Below, in pieces: positions 26,683 to 35,285 of a stretch of DNA of 64,000 nucleotides. The number at the start of each line of letters is the position of its first letter. Position 1 is the stretch's first letter. The stretch is from Streptomyces olindensis (GTDB taxonomy: Bacteria; Actinomycetota; Actinomycetes; Streptomycetales; Streptomycetaceae), in NCBI GenBank assembly GCA_000696115.1, contig JJOH01000001.1:248001-312000 (forward strand). The letters are read 5' to 3'. The notes under the pieces were generated by a model, which saw only the letters and a list, made by a program, of their open reading frames with translations, was not told where the DNA came from and made no database searches. A program made the position numbers and the translations under genes.

Positions 26683-27570
26683 GTGGCCAACGACGGGCCG
26701 GTCGAGCACGGCTACCCGCATCTGGAGACGGTGCGGGCCGCGATCACGGCGCTGTACAGGCGGCTGTCGTACGACACGATCCAGACGTTCGCGACGAGTG
26801 TGCTCCCCGCCGACGTGGCGTTCGCCGACACCGACGACCTGTATCTGGGGGCGCAGCGGGTGGCGCGCGAGCTGGTGCGGCACTACCGGTTGCCGGACGC
26901 CCGGCTGATCGTGAGCTTCCGGGAGATGCGGCACGCGGCGAACGTCGAGCTGGCGGCCGGGCCGGAGTACTTCGTGGAGTTGAACGACCGGTTCCGTACG
27001 CATCGGCGGGACATCGGGGCGGCCCTCGCGCACGAGGTGATGCACGTGTACCTGCACCGCCTGGACCTGTCCTTCCCGGGTGTCCGGGACAACGAGATCC
27101 TGACGGACACGGCGACGACGTACCTGGGTGCGGGGTGGCTGCTGCTGGACGCGTACCGGGAGGACGGGGCGTCGTCGCAGAAGCTGGGGTATCTCACGCC
27201 GGAGGAGTTCGGGTACGTGCTGGCCAAGCGGGCGCTGGTGTTCGGGGAGGACCCGTCGGTGTGGTTCACCAGTCCGCAGGCGTACACGGCGTACGTGAAG
27301 GGCAGGGAGCTGGCCCGGCGTGACGGGCAGCAGCCGCCGTTGACCGCGGCGGGGTGGGCGGGGCGGCGGAGGTACGCCAGGGACCGGCGGCACGCGTCGG
27401 CGGGGCCGCCGCAGCCGGGGGTGCGGTACGCGTTCTCCCCTGACGGGGGCGGCCGGTTGCGGGTGTCGTTTCCCTGTCCCACGTGTCATCAGCGGATCAG
27501 GGTGCCGGTGCGGGGGCGTGTGCGGGCGCGGTGTGCGTTGTGCCGGAGTGTGCTGGAGTGTGACACGTGA
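26683..27570 (+). CDS. putative zinc-metalloprotease-like protein with C-terminal zinc ribbon
   Basis: A 295-residue protein of no family I recognise. An HEXXH motif lies at His117 (AALAHEVMHVYLHRL), followed by DNEILTDTATTYLGAG, which has the look of the third-ligand region of a zincin. Between residue 220 and 260 the sequence is basic and Gly-rich, and the end carries a four-Cys zinc ribbon (Cys265-x2-Cys268 ... Cys-x2-Cys about 16 residues on). No signal peptide or membrane segment is seen, so a cytoplasmic site is likely. GTG start at 26683. It is a lone gene, divergent from the acetyltransferase. Confidence 0.7.
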   Translation: MANDGPVEHGYPHLETVRAAITALYRRLSYDTIQTFATSVLPADVAFADTDDLYLGAQRVARELVRHYRLPDARLIVSFREMRHAANVELAAGPEYFVELNDRFRTHRRDIGAALAHEVMHVYLHRLDLSFPGVRDNEILTDTATTYLGAGWLLLDAYREDGASSQKLGYLTPEEFGYVLAKRALVFGEDPSVWFTSPQAYTAYVKGRELARRDGQQPPLTAAGWAGRRRYARDRRHASAGPPQPGVRYAFSPDGGGRLRVSFPCPTCHQRIRVPVRGRVRARCALCRSVLECDT

Positions 27571-27583
27571 TCGGTGCGCGCTC

Positions 27584-28489
27584 TCATGCCCCGTAGACGG
27601 CCCCCGGCGGTTCCGCTTCCGCCAGGAGCCTGCGGGTCCGCTCCCCCGCCTCCGCCGGGCACCACCGCGCGCCCTTGTCGGCGCTCGGCCCCCGCCGCCA
27701 CCCCTCCATGACCGTGATCCGGCCCCCCTCCGCTTCGAAGACCCGGCCCGTCACCCCGGCGCTCGCGGCCGAGCCCAGCCAGACCACCAGGGGGGAGACG
27801 TTGTCGGGGGCCATCGCGTCGAAGCCGTCGGCGGGGGCCGCCATGGTGTCGGCGAAGGTGTGTTCCGTCATGCGGGTCCGGGCGGCGGGGGCGATGGCGT
27901 TGGCCTGGACGCCGTAGCGGTGCAGTTCGGCCGCGGCGACCAGGGTCAGGGCGACGATCCCGGCCTTGGCGGCGCTGTAGTTGCCCTGCCCGACCGAGCC
28001 GAGCAGGCCGGCTCCGCTGCTGGTGTTGACGATCCGGGCGTCGCGCCTGCGGCCCGCCTTGACCTCGGCCCGCCAGTGGGCGGCGGCGTGCTTCAGGGGC
28101 AGGAAGTGGCCCTTGAGGTGGACGCGCACGACGGCGTCGAAGTCGTCCTCGTCGAGGTTGACGAGCATCCGGTCGCGCAGGAAGCCCGCGTTGTTGACGA
28201 GGGTGTCGAGCCGGCCGTACGTCTCCAGGGCCGTGGCGACGAGCGAGGCGGCGCCCTCGGTCGTGGCGATGTCGCCGCCGTGCGGCACGGCCTCGCCGCC
28301 CCGCGCGCGGATCTCCGCGGCGACCCGGGCGGCGGGGCCGTCGGGTTCGGGGGTGCCGTCGAGGCCCACGCCGAGGTCGTTGACGACCACCAGCGCCCCC
28401 TCGGCCGCGAACGCCAGGGCGTGGGCCCGGCCGAGCCCGCGGCCCGCGCCCGTGACGACGACGACCCGCCCCTCACAGATTCCGCTCAT
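27584..28489 (-). CDS. SDR-family dehydrogenase, steroid-ring catabolism cluster
   Basis: A 301-residue short-chain dehydrogenase. Cofactor site VTGAGRGLGRAHALAFAAEG, NNAG motif in VNNAGFLRDR, active-site Ser in NTSSGAGLLGS and Tyr/Lys in GNYSAAKAG. The longer C-terminus resembles the hydroxyacyl-CoA dehydrogenase type found in multifunctional enzymes. By order and orientation it matches Rv3548c of Mycobacterium tuberculosis, a member of the KstR2 regulon of unassigned step. It overlaps the next SDR by 17 bases, so the two are coupled and read from the KstR2-box promoter at 29269. Confidence 0.87.
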   Translation of the reverse strand: MSGICEGRVVVVTGAGRGLGRAHALAFAAEGALVVVNDLGVGLDGTPEPDGPAARVAAEIRARGGEAVPHGGDIATTEGAASLVATALETYGRLDTLVNNAGFLRDRMLVNLDEDDFDAVVRVHLKGHFLPLKHAAAHWRAEVKAGRRRDARIVNTSSGAGLLGSVGQGNYSAAKAGIVALTLVAAAELHRYGVQANAIAPAARTRMTEHTFADTMAAPADGFDAMAPDNVSPLVVWLGSAASAGVTGRVFEAEGGRITVMEGWRRGPSADKGARWCPAEAGERTRRLLAEAEPPGAVYGA

Positions 28490-29249
28490 GTCGGCTCTCC
28501 TTGTCGGCGACAGGCCCGGGGCCGGGGTGCGCCGCGTCCAGGAACGCCGGCCGCTCTCCGCCCCCGTGCACGAGCAGGCTCGCCCCGCTGATGTACGCGG
28601 CGGCGTCGGACGCCAGGAACACCGCCGCCGCGCCCACGTCGGACGGCTCGGCGAGACGGCCCAGCGGGACCGTGCGGGAGACGGCGGCGATGCCGTCCCG
28701 GTCTCCGTAGTGGAGGTGGGACAGTTCGGTGCGGACCATGCCCACGACGAGGGTGTTGACCCGGATGTGGGGCGCCCACTCCACGGCCATGGAGCGGGCG
28801 AGGTGCTCCAGGCCCGCCTTGGCTGCGCCGTAGGCGGCGGTACCGGGTGAGGGGCGGCTGCCGCTGACGCTGCCGATCATGACGATGGCCCCCTGGGTGT
28901 GCCGGAGATGCTCGTAGGCCGCGAGGGACACGGTGAGCGGGGCGAGGAGGTTGAGTTCGACCACGCGCGCGTGCCGGTCCGGGCCGGCCTCGGTGAGCAG
29001 CCGTGAGGGTGCGCCGCCCGCGTTGTTGACGAGGACGTCCAGCCGAGGCAGGGCGGCGAAGAAGCGCCGGACGGCCTCGGTGTCCCGGACGTCCAGCGGC
29101 ATGAACTCGGTTGCGGGGTCCGGGACGTCCGGGGGGCGGCGGGCGCAGACGACGACGCGGGCGCCGGCCCGGGCGAGGGCACGCGCGATGCCGGCGCCGA
29201 CGCCCCGGGTCCCGCCCGTGACGACGGCGACCTTCCCGTCCAGCTCCAT
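28473..29249 (-). CDS. SDR-family oxidoreductase, steroid-ring catabolism cluster
   Basis: A 258-residue short-chain dehydrogenase: cofactor site VTGGTRGVGAGIARALA, NNAG in VNNAGGAPSRL, active-site Ser in IGSVSGSRPSPG and Tyr/Lys in AAYGAAKAG. Its place fits Rv3549c of the mycobacterial KstR2 regulon. ATG at 29249, 20 bp from the KstR2-type palindrome. The exact reaction in steroid degradation is not established; a hydroxyacyl-CoA or keto reduction of a late HIP intermediate is likely. It is divergent from echA20. Confidence 0.87.
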   Translation of the reverse strand: MELDGKVAVVTGGTRGVGAGIARALARAGARVVVCARRPPDVPDPATEFMPLDVRDTEAVRRFFAALPRLDVLVNNAGGAPSRLLTEAGPDRHARVVELNLLAPLTVSLAAYEHLRHTQGAIVMIGSVSGSRPSPGTAAYGAAKAGLEHLARSMAVEWAPHIRVNTLVVGMVRTELSHLHYGDRDGIAAVSRTVPLGRLAEPSDVGAAAVFLASDAAAYISGASLLVHGGGERPAFLDAAHPGPGPVADKESRHERNL

Positions 29250-29268
29250 CCGCTGCTACCTTCCACCT

Positions 29269-29282
29269 AACAAACGTTTGGT
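29269..29282. promoter_or_regulatory. KstR2-type operator between the SDR pair and echA20
   Basis: AACAAACGTTTGGT, containing the perfect palindrome CAAACGTTTG. The KstR2 consensus as I recall it is AnCAAGnnCTTGnT. It lies 20 bp from the SDR start and 22 bp from the echA20 start, so binding would block both promoters. Confidence 0.7.
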
Positions 29283-29303
29283 GGAAAGGTAGCTGATGCG
29301 GCC

Positions 29304-30050
29304 ATGGGTGTCTCCACCTCGTGCGGGGAAAAGGGCATCGCCGTCGTCACGGTCGACTTCCCGCCGGTGAACGCCCTGCCGGTGGCCGGCTGGTTCGCCC
29401 TGGCCGACGCGGTGCGCGCGGCGGGGCGCGACCCGGAGGTCCGCTGCGTGGTGCTGGCGGCGCAGGGGCGCGGGTTCAACGCGGGCGTGGACATCAAGGA
29501 GCTCCAGAGGGACGGGAACAGCGCGCTGATCGGCGTCAACCAGGCCTGCGCGGAGGCCTTCGCGGCGGTGTACGAGTGCGAGGTGCCGGTCGTGGCGGCG
29601 GTGCAGGGTTTCTGTCTGGGCGGCGGCGTCGGCCTGGTGGGGAACGCGGACGCGATCGTGGCGAGCGAGGACGCGGCGTTCGGGCTGCCGGAGCTGGACC
29701 GGGGCGCCCTGGGCGCGGCCACGCACCTGGCCCGGCTGGTCCCGCAGCACCTGATGCGGGCCCTGTACTACACGGCGCGCACGGCGAGCGCGGCCGAGTT
29801 GCACGCGCACGGCTCGGTGTGGCGGGTGGTGCCGCGCGGGGAACTGCGCGCGGCGGCCCTGGAACTGGCCCGGGAGATCGCCGCCAAGGACGGCCGGCTG
29901 CTCCGTCTGGCGAAGGCCGCGCTCAATGGCATCGACCCGGTCGACGTGCGCCGCAGCTACCGCTTCGAGCAGGGCTTCACCTTCGAGGCGGGCCTGAGCG
30001 GAGTGGGCGAGCGGGTGCGGGCCGGCTTCGGGAAGGAGGGGCGTGAATGA
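29304..30050 (+). CDS. echA20: enoyl-CoA hydratase-family ring hydrolase EchA20
   Basis: A 248-residue crotonase-fold protein. The oxyanion-hole elements are GRGFNAGVDIKEL and CLGGGVGLVGNADAI, and FGLPELDRGALGA matches the EchA20 active-site region. In mycobacteria EchA20 hydrolyses steroid ring D in the late bicyclic CoA-ester intermediate, giving COCHEA-CoA, the substrate of IpdAB. ATG at 29304. Its last codons overlap the ipdA start by four bases, beginning a run of four coupled genes (echA20-ipdA-ipdB-ipdC). The symbol rests on gene order plus family. Confidence 0.85.
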   Translation: MGVSTSCGEKGIAVVTVDFPPVNALPVAGWFALADAVRAAGRDPEVRCVVLAAQGRGFNAGVDIKELQRDGNSALIGVNQACAEAFAAVYECEVPVVAAVQGFCLGGGVGLVGNADAIVASEDAAFGLPELDRGALGAATHLARLVPQHLMRALYYTARTASAAELHAHGSVWRVVPRGELRAAALELAREIAAKDGRLLRLAKAALNGIDPVDVRRSYRFEQGFTFEAGLSGVGERVRAGFGKEGRE

Positions 30051-30883
30051 GCGACAAGACGATGACCGCCGACGAGGTCGTCTCCCGGCTGCGCAGCGGC
30101 ATGACCCTCGGCATCGGCGGCTGGGGCTCGCGCCGCAAGCCGATGGCCCTGGTGAGAGCGGTGCTCCGGTCGGGGCTCACCGATCTCACGGTGGTCTCCT
30201 ACGGCGGTCCGGACGTGGGTCTGCTGGCCGCCGCCGGGCGGATCCGGGAACTGGTCACGGCCTTCGTCACCCTCGACTCGATCCCCCTGGAGCCGCACTA
30301 CCGCGCGGCCCGCGAGCGGGGCGCCTTCGCGCTGAGGGAGGTCGACGAGGCGATGTTCATGTGGGGGCTGCACGCGGCGGCGAACCGGCTGCCGTTCCTG
30401 CCGGTGCGGGCCGGGCTCGGCTCGGACGTGATGCGGGTCAACCCCGGCCTGCGCACGGTCACCTCGCCGTACGAGGACGGGGAGACGTTCGTGGCGATGC
30501 CCGCCCTGCGGCTCGACGCCGCCCTGGTGCACGTCAACCGCGCCGACCGGTCGGGCAACGGGCAGTACCTGGGCCCCGACCCGTACTTCGACGACCTGTT
30601 CTGCGCGGCGGCCGACACGGCGTACCTGAGCTGCGAGCGGATCGTCGACACGGCCGAGCTGACGAAGGCGGCCCCGCCGCAGACCCTGCTGATCAAGCGG
30701 CACACGGTCACCGGTGTCGTCGAGGCCCCGAACGGCGCGCACTTCACGTCCTGCGCGCCGGACTACGGCCGGGACGAGGCCTTCCAGAAGACGTACGCGA
30801 CCACCCCCTGGCCGGAGTTCGCGGCCCGGTTCCTCGCCGGGGACGAGCAGGCGTACCAGTCGGCCGTCCGGGAGGGGACATGA
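30047..30883 (+). CDS. ipdA: steroid ring-cleaving hydrolase, alpha subunit IpdA
   Basis: A 278-residue protein of the class I CoA-transferase fold. It opens with the GIGGWGSRRKPMALVRAV loop and shows SYGGPDVGLL and LEPHYRAARERGAF. In Mycobacterium and Rhodococcus IpdA with IpdB does not transfer CoA but hydrolyses the last steroid ring of COCHEA-CoA. The catalytic Glu of IpdAB lies in the A subunit, but I have not fixed its position here. ATG at 30047 inside the end of echA20, and its TGA overlaps the ipdB ATG. Confidence 0.87.
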   Translation: MSDKTMTADEVVSRLRSGMTLGIGGWGSRRKPMALVRAVLRSGLTDLTVVSYGGPDVGLLAAAGRIRELVTAFVTLDSIPLEPHYRAARERGAFALREVDEAMFMWGLHAAANRLPFLPVRAGLGSDVMRVNPGLRTVTSPYEDGETFVAMPALRLDAALVHVNRADRSGNGQYLGPDPYFDDLFCAAADTAYLSCERIVDTAELTKAAPPQTLLIKRHTVTGVVEAPNGAHFTSCAPDYGRDEAFQKTYATTPWPEFAARFLAGDEQAYQSAVREGT

Positions 30884-31599
30884 CCGGGGCCACCCGCGCC
30901 GAGTACTGCGTGATCGCCTGCGCCGAGGCCTGGCGGGGCGACGGCGAGGTGCTGGCCAGCCCTATGGGCCTGATCCCCTCCCTCGGCGCCCGGCTGGCCC
31001 GGCTCACCTTCGCGCCGGACCTGCTGCTGACCGACGGCGAGGCGATGCTCGTCCGCCCGGACGGGACACCGGAGGGCTGGCTGCCGTACCGGCAGCACCT
31101 GGCCCTGGTCACCGGCGGGCGGCGGCACGTGATGATGGGCGCGAGCCAGATCGACCGGTTCGGCAACCAGAACATCTCGTGCATCGGCGACTGGGAGCGG
31201 CCGCGGCGGCAGCTGCTCGGGGTGCGCGGCGCCCCCGTCAACACCCTCAACAACCCGACCAGTTACTGGATCCCGAGGCACTCCCGGCGGGTCTTCGTGG
31301 AGCGGGTCGACCTGGTCTGCGGCGTCGGGTACGACCGTGCGGCCGGGGCGCGGTACCACCGCGTCCCGCGGGTCGTCTCCGACCTGGGCGTCTTCGACTT
31401 CGCCACGTCCGACCGGTCGATGCGGCTGGCGTCGCTGCACCCGGGGGTCACGGTGGAGCAGGTCAGGGAGGCGACGGGATTCGAGCTGGCCGTCCCGGAG
31501 GAGGTGCCGCCGACCCGCGAGCCGACCGCGCGGGAGCTCCGGCTGATCCGGGAGGTCCTGGACCCGGCCGGCACCCGGGCCGGGGAGGTCGCCGCGTGA
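30880..31599 (+). CDS. ipdB: steroid ring-cleaving hydrolase, beta subunit IpdB
   Basis: A 239-residue CoA-transferase-fold beta subunit: EYCVIACAEAWRGDGEVLASPMG at the start (part), LLLTDGEAML, GASQIDRFGNQNIS and NTLNNPTSYWIPRHS. The residue pattern is that of IpdB rather than a typical beta-ketoacid CoA-transferase. It forms the heteromeric enzyme with IpdA that opens the last steroid ring. ATG at 30880 overlaps the ipdA stop (ATGA), after GGAGGGGAC, and its stop overlaps the ipdC GTG (GTGA), so stoichiometry is held by coupling. Confidence 0.87.
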   Translation: MTGATRAEYCVIACAEAWRGDGEVLASPMGLIPSLGARLARLTFAPDLLLTDGEAMLVRPDGTPEGWLPYRQHLALVTGGRRHVMMGASQIDRFGNQNISCIGDWERPRRQLLGVRGAPVNTLNNPTSYWIPRHSRRVFVERVDLVCGVGYDRAAGARYHRVPRVVSDLGVFDFATSDRSMRLASLHPGVTVEQVREATGFELAVPEEVPPTREPTARELRLIREVLDPAGTRAGEVAA

Positions 31600-32648
31600 G
31601 GGAGACGCCGCTGACCCGGCTCATCGGCGTCCGCCATCCGATCGTGCAGACCGGGATGGGCTGGGTGGCCGGCCCCCGCCTGGTCTCCGCCACGGCGAAC
31701 GCGGGCGCCCTCGGCATCCTGGCCTCCGCGACGATGACGCTCGACCAGTTGCGCGCCGCCGTACGGGAGGTCCGGGGGCGCACCGACCAGCCGTTCGGGG
31801 TGAACCTGCGCGCCGACGCCGCCGACGCGGGTGACCGGGTGCGGATCCTCGTCGAGGAGGGCGTCCGGGTCGCTTCTTTCGCCCTGGCCCCGTCCCGGGA
31901 GCTGATCGGCGAGCTCAAGGAGGCGGGCGTGGTCGTCATGCCGACGGTGGGGGCGCGGCGGCATGCGGAGAAGGTCGCGGCGTGGGGTGCGGACGCGGTG
32001 GTCGTGCAGGGCGCGGAGGGCGGCGGGCACACCGGCGAGGTGGCCACGACCGTACTGCTGCCGCAGGTGGTGGACGCGGTGCGGATCCCGGTCGTCGCGG
32101 CGGGCGGGTTCTGCGACGGGCGGGGACTGGTCGCGGCTCTGGCCTACGGGGCGGCGGGCGTGGCGATGGGCACGCGGTTCCTGCTGACGTCGGACTCGAC
32201 CGTGCCGGACGCGGTGAAGACGCGGTATCTGGCGGCCAGCGTGCGGGACGTGACGGTGACCAGGGCGGTGGACGGGCTGCCGCACCGCATGCTCCGCACG
32301 GAGCTGGTGGACGCGCTGGAGCGGTCCGGGCGGGGACGGGCGCTGGTGCGGGCGTTGCGGCACGCCTCCGGTTTCCGCGGGCTCTCGGGGCTGACCTGGC
32401 GGCGGATGGTCCGCGACGGGCTCGCCCTCAAGCACGGCAAGGACCTCTCCTGGTCTCAGGTGCTGCTCGCCGCGAACACGCCGATGCTGCTGAAGGCCGC
32501 GATGGTGGACGGCCGTACGGACCTGGGCGTGATGGCGTCCGGGCAGGTCGCCGGGGTGATCGACGACCTGCCGTCGTGCGCGGAGCTGGTGGAGCGGATC
32601 ATGCGGGAGGCCGACGAGACGCTGGCCCGGCTCAGAGCCGTTCGATGA
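31596..32648 (+). CDS. ipdC: NMO-type flavin oxidoreductase IpdC
   Basis: A 350-residue TIM-barrel flavoprotein of the nitronate monooxygenase / 2-nitropropane dioxygenase family. FMN-binding features are GMGWVAGPRLVSATANAGALG (part), VQGAEGGGHTG and VAAGGFCDGRGLVAALAYGA. IpdC of the KstR2 regulon acts as a reductase on the bicyclic CoA-ester late in cholesterol breakdown. GTG at 31596 overlaps the ipdB stop. Its 3' end overlaps the convergent fadA6 gene by 17 bp, with no terminator between them. Confidence 0.87.
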   Translation: MRETPLTRLIGVRHPIVQTGMGWVAGPRLVSATANAGALGILASATMTLDQLRAAVREVRGRTDQPFGVNLRADAADAGDRVRILVEEGVRVASFALAPSRELIGELKEAGVVVMPTVGARRHAEKVAAWGADAVVVQGAEGGGHTGEVATTVLLPQVVDAVRIPVVAAGGFCDGRGLVAALAYGAAGVAMGTRFLLTSDSTVPDAVKTRYLAASVRDVTVTRAVDGLPHRMLRTELVDALERSGRGRALVRALRHASGFRGLSGLTWRRMVRDGLALKHGKDLSWSQVLLAANTPMLLKAAMVDGRTDLGVMASGQVAGVIDDLPSCAELVERIMREADETLARLRAVR

Positions 32649-33789
32649 TCGTCACATTGGCCTGGCCGCCGCCCTCGCACATGGTCTGCAGGCCGAACCG
32701 GCCGCCGGTGCGCTCCAGCTCGTGCAACAGCGTGGTCATCAGCTTCACGCCCGTGGCGCCGAGGGGGTGGCCCAGGGCGATGGCCCCGCCGTTGACGTTG
32801 ACCCGCTCCGGGTCGGCGCCGGTCTCCTTCAGCCAGGCCAGGACGACCGGGGCGAACGCCTCGTTGATCTCGACGAGGTCGATGTCGTCGATGGTCAGGC
32901 CGGTCTTCTTCAGGGCGTGGGCGGTGGCCGGGATCGGGGCGGTGAGCATGCGGATCGGGTCCTCGCCGCGTACCGAGAGGTGGTGGACGCGCGCGCGTGG
33001 CGTGAGGCCGTGGTCGCGCACGGCCCGCTCGGAGGCCAGCAGCATCGCCGCCGCCCCGTCGGAGACCTGCGAGGAGCAGGCGGCGGTGATCGTGCCGCCG
33101 TCGAGGACCGGCTTGAGCGCGGCCATCTTCTCCAGGGAGGTGTCCCGGCGCGGGCCCTCGTCGGCCGTGACCTCGCCGTAGGGCACGGTCTCGCGGACGA
33201 AGCGGCCTTCGTCGATCGCCCGCAGCGCCCGCCGGTGGGAGCGCAGGGCGAACTCCTCCTGGTCCGTTCGGCCGATCCCCCACTTCGCGGCGATCATCTC
33301 CGCGCCCACGAACTGGTTGACGGGCTTGTCCCCGTAGCGGGCGCGCCAGCCCACGCTGCCCGCGAACGGGCCCTGCGTCAGCCCGAGCGGCTCGGCGGCC
33401 TGCCGGGTGGCGAAGGCGATGGGGATCATCGACATGTTCTGCACCCCGCCGGCGACCACCAGGTCCTGCGTGCCGGACAGGACGGCCTGCGCGGCGAAGT
33501 GCACGGCCTGTTGCGAGGAGCCGCACTGCCGGTCGACGGTGACGCCCGGCACCTCCTCGGGCAGCCCCGCCGCCAGCCAGCAGGTCCGCGCGATGTCCCC
33601 GGCCTGCGGCCCCACGGTGTCCAGACAGCCGAGGATGACGTCCTCCACGGCGGCCGGATCGGCGCCCGTGCGGCTCATCAGCTCCTTGAGGACGTGCGCG
33701 CCGAGGTCGGCCGGGTGGACCGCGCTCAGCCCTCCCCCGCGCCGCCCGACGGGCGTCCGCACCGCTTCGACGATGTAGGCCTCGGCCAT
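32632..33789 (-). CDS. fadA6: acetyl-CoA acyltransferase (thiolase) FadA6
   Basis: A 385-residue thiolase. Nucleophile Cys89 in VDRQCGSSQQAV, the NEAFAPVVLAW block, the His of GGAIALGHPLGATG and the second Cys in TMCEGGGQANV. FadA6 cleaves acetyl-CoA from the open-chain product after ring opening (MOODA-CoA branch) in the mycobacterial scheme. ATG at 33789 has AGGGAG upstream. It is the third gene of the ipdF-kstR2-fadA6 transcript, 23 bp after kstR2. The assignment as FadA6 rather than another thiolase rests on position. Confidence 0.88.
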   Translation of the reverse strand: MAEAYIVEAVRTPVGRRGGGLSAVHPADLGAHVLKELMSRTGADPAAVEDVILGCLDTVGPQAGDIARTCWLAAGLPEEVPGVTVDRQCGSSQQAVHFAAQAVLSGTQDLVVAGGVQNMSMIPIAFATRQAAEPLGLTQGPFAGSVGWRARYGDKPVNQFVGAEMIAAKWGIGRTDQEEFALRSHRRALRAIDEGRFVRETVPYGEVTADEGPRRDTSLEKMAALKPVLDGGTITAACSSQVSDGAAAMLLASERAVRDHGLTPRARVHHLSVRGEDPIRMLTAPIPATAHALKKTGLTIDDIDLVEINEAFAPVVLAWLKETGADPERVNVNGGAIALGHPLGATGVKLMTTLLHELERTGGRFGLQTMCEGGGQANVTIIERL

Positions 33790-33812
33790 GGCAACTCCCT
33801 GCTGTCTGGGGG

Positions 33813-34451
33813 TTATTCGCGTACGGCGATCCCGTCCAGCACCATCGACAGGTACTGCCGGGCGATCTCGTCCGGGCTGTGCTGTCCGCCCGGCCGGTAC
33901 CAGGAGGCGGCGACCCACACCGTGTCGCGCACGAACCGGTAGGTGAGCCGGACGTCCAGGTCGGCGCGGAAGGCCCGCTCGGCGACGCCGCGCTCCAGCG
34001 TGGACAGCCAGGCCTCCTCGAACCTGCGCTGCGACTCGGCGAGGAACGCGAACCGCTCCTGCGCCACCAGCTGCCTGCTCTCCTTCTGGTAGATCGCGAC
34101 GGCCGCCCGATGCCGGTCGATCTCCCGGAACGACTCGGTGACCAGGGCCTGAAGCGTCTCGCGCGGCCCCAGCCCCGCGCCCAGGACGGTGTCGTAGCCG
34201 TCCCACAGCTCATCGAGGAAGGTGCGCAGGATCTCCTCCAGCATCGACTCCTTGGAGTCGAAGTGGTAGTAGAGGCTGCCGGCGAGCATCCCCGCGTGGT
34301 CCGCGATCTTGCGGACGGTGGTGGCGTTGTAGCCCTGCTCGGCGAAGACCTCGGCGGCGGTGGAGAGGAGTTCGCCGCGGCGATCGCCGGGGGTGGCGGT
34401 CGCGGCGGGCTCGGTCGCGGTCACCTGGGGGTTCTTCTTCGTTGGAGGCAC
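33813..34451 (-). CDS. kstR2: TetR-family repressor KstR2
   Basis: A 212-residue TetR regulator. The N-terminal DNA-binding domain (about 25-72) reads LLSTAAEVFAEQGYNATTVRKIADHAG (in part) with recognition segment MLAGSLYYHFDSKESML. The C-terminal ligand domain ends YRPGGQHSPDEIARQYLSMVLDGIAV, the TetR_C form seen in KstR2. In mycobacteria KstR2 is released by HIP-CoA and controls the last-ring genes. Both operator-like palindromes of this cluster (29269 and 35272) are its probable sites, including that of its own transcript. GTG start at 34451 is the best available but its ribosome site is weak. Confidence 0.87.
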   Translation of the reverse strand: MPPTKKNPQVTATEPAATATPGDRRGELLSTAAEVFAEQGYNATTVRKIADHAGMLAGSLYYHFDSKESMLEEILRTFLDELWDGYDTVLGAGLGPRETLQALVTESFREIDRHRAAVAIYQKESRQLVAQERFAFLAESQRRFEEAWLSTLERGVAERAFRADLDVRLTYRFVRDTVWVAASWYRPGGQHSPDEIARQYLSMVLDGIAVRE

Positions 34452-34466
34452 GCGTCCATTGTCGTC

Positions 34467-35255
34467 CTAGGGGTGCCTGCTGCTGACGGAGACCACTTCT
34501 CCGGTCATGTAGGAGGAGTAGCCGGAGGCGAGGAACACGATCACGTTCGCCACCTCCCAGGGTTCGGCGTGGCGCCCGTAGGCCTCGCGGGCGGTCAGCT
34601 CGGTGAGCAGCTCCGGGGTCGTCACCTTCACCAGGTGCGGGTGCAGGGCGAGGCTGGGTGCCACGGCGTTGACCCGCACCCCGTAGGCGGCGGCCTCGAC
34701 CGCCGCGCACCGGGTCAGCGCCATCACGCCCGCCTTCGCGGCGGCGTAGTGGGCCTGTCCGGCCTGGGCGCGCCAGCCGACGACCGAGGCGTTGTTCACG
34801 ATCACGCCGCCGCCGGTGTCCCGCATGCGGCGCAGGGCGGCGCGGGTGCACCGGAACGTGCCGTTCAGCGTCACGTCCAGGACGCGGGACCACTGGTCGT
34901 CGGTCATGTCGACCAGTTCGGCGGTGCCACCGAGGCCGGCGTTGTTGACGACGACGTCAAGGCGTCCGTGGTCCCGCACGGCAGTGTCGAAGAGGGCGCC
35001 GACCTGCGTCTCGTCGGTGACGTCGCAGGGCACGGCGGAGACCGGGCCGGTGCCGAACTCACCGGCCAGCTCCGCCTCGTACTCCTTGAGCCGCCGCACG
35101 TGCGCGTCGCTGATCAGCACGCGGGCGCCCTCCTCCAGGAGGCGCCGCGCCGTGGCCCCGCCGATGCCCGCGCCGGCCGCCGCGGTGACGACGGCGGTCC
35201 GCCCTTCCAGCAGGCCGTGACCGGGCACGTACGACGGACTCTCGACGTCTGTCAT
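34467..35255 (-). CDS. ipdF: SDR-family dehydrogenase IpdF
   Basis: A 262-residue short-chain dehydrogenase: cofactor loop VVTAAAGAGIGGATARRL (a GxGxG variant with Ala-rich opening), NNAG in VNNAGLGGTAEL, Ser in NNASVVGWRAQ and Tyr/Lys in AHYAAAKAG. The C-terminal FLASGYSSYMTGEVVSV is typical. IpdF is the dehydrogenase acting on the 5-hydroxy CoA-ester intermediate derived from HIP. ATG at 35255 is 16 bp from the KstR2-type operator. It is the first gene of the ipdF-kstR2-fadA6 operon and is divergent from ipdE1. Confidence 0.86.
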   Translation of the reverse strand: MTDVESPSYVPGHGLLEGRTAVVTAAAGAGIGGATARRLLEEGARVLISDAHVRRLKEYEAELAGEFGTGPVSAVPCDVTDETQVGALFDTAVRDHGRLDVVVNNAGLGGTAELVDMTDDQWSRVLDVTLNGTFRCTRAALRRMRDTGGGVIVNNASVVGWRAQAGQAHYAAAKAGVMALTRCAAVEAAAYGVRVNAVAPSLALHPHLVKVTTPELLTELTAREAYGRHAEPWEVANVIVFLASGYSSYMTGEVVSVSSRHP

Positions 35256-35271
35256 GGGCTCACGCTAACCT

Positions 35272-35285
35272 ACCAAACACTTGTT
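35272..35285. promoter_or_regulatory. KstR2-type operator between ipdF and ipdE1
   Basis: ACCAAACACTTGTT, a good fit to AnCAAGnnCTTGnT, set within a wider CTAAC...GTTAG frame (35265-35287). It lies 16 bp from ipdF and 19 bp from ipdE1, so it can control both, including kstR2 itself. Confidence 0.68.
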
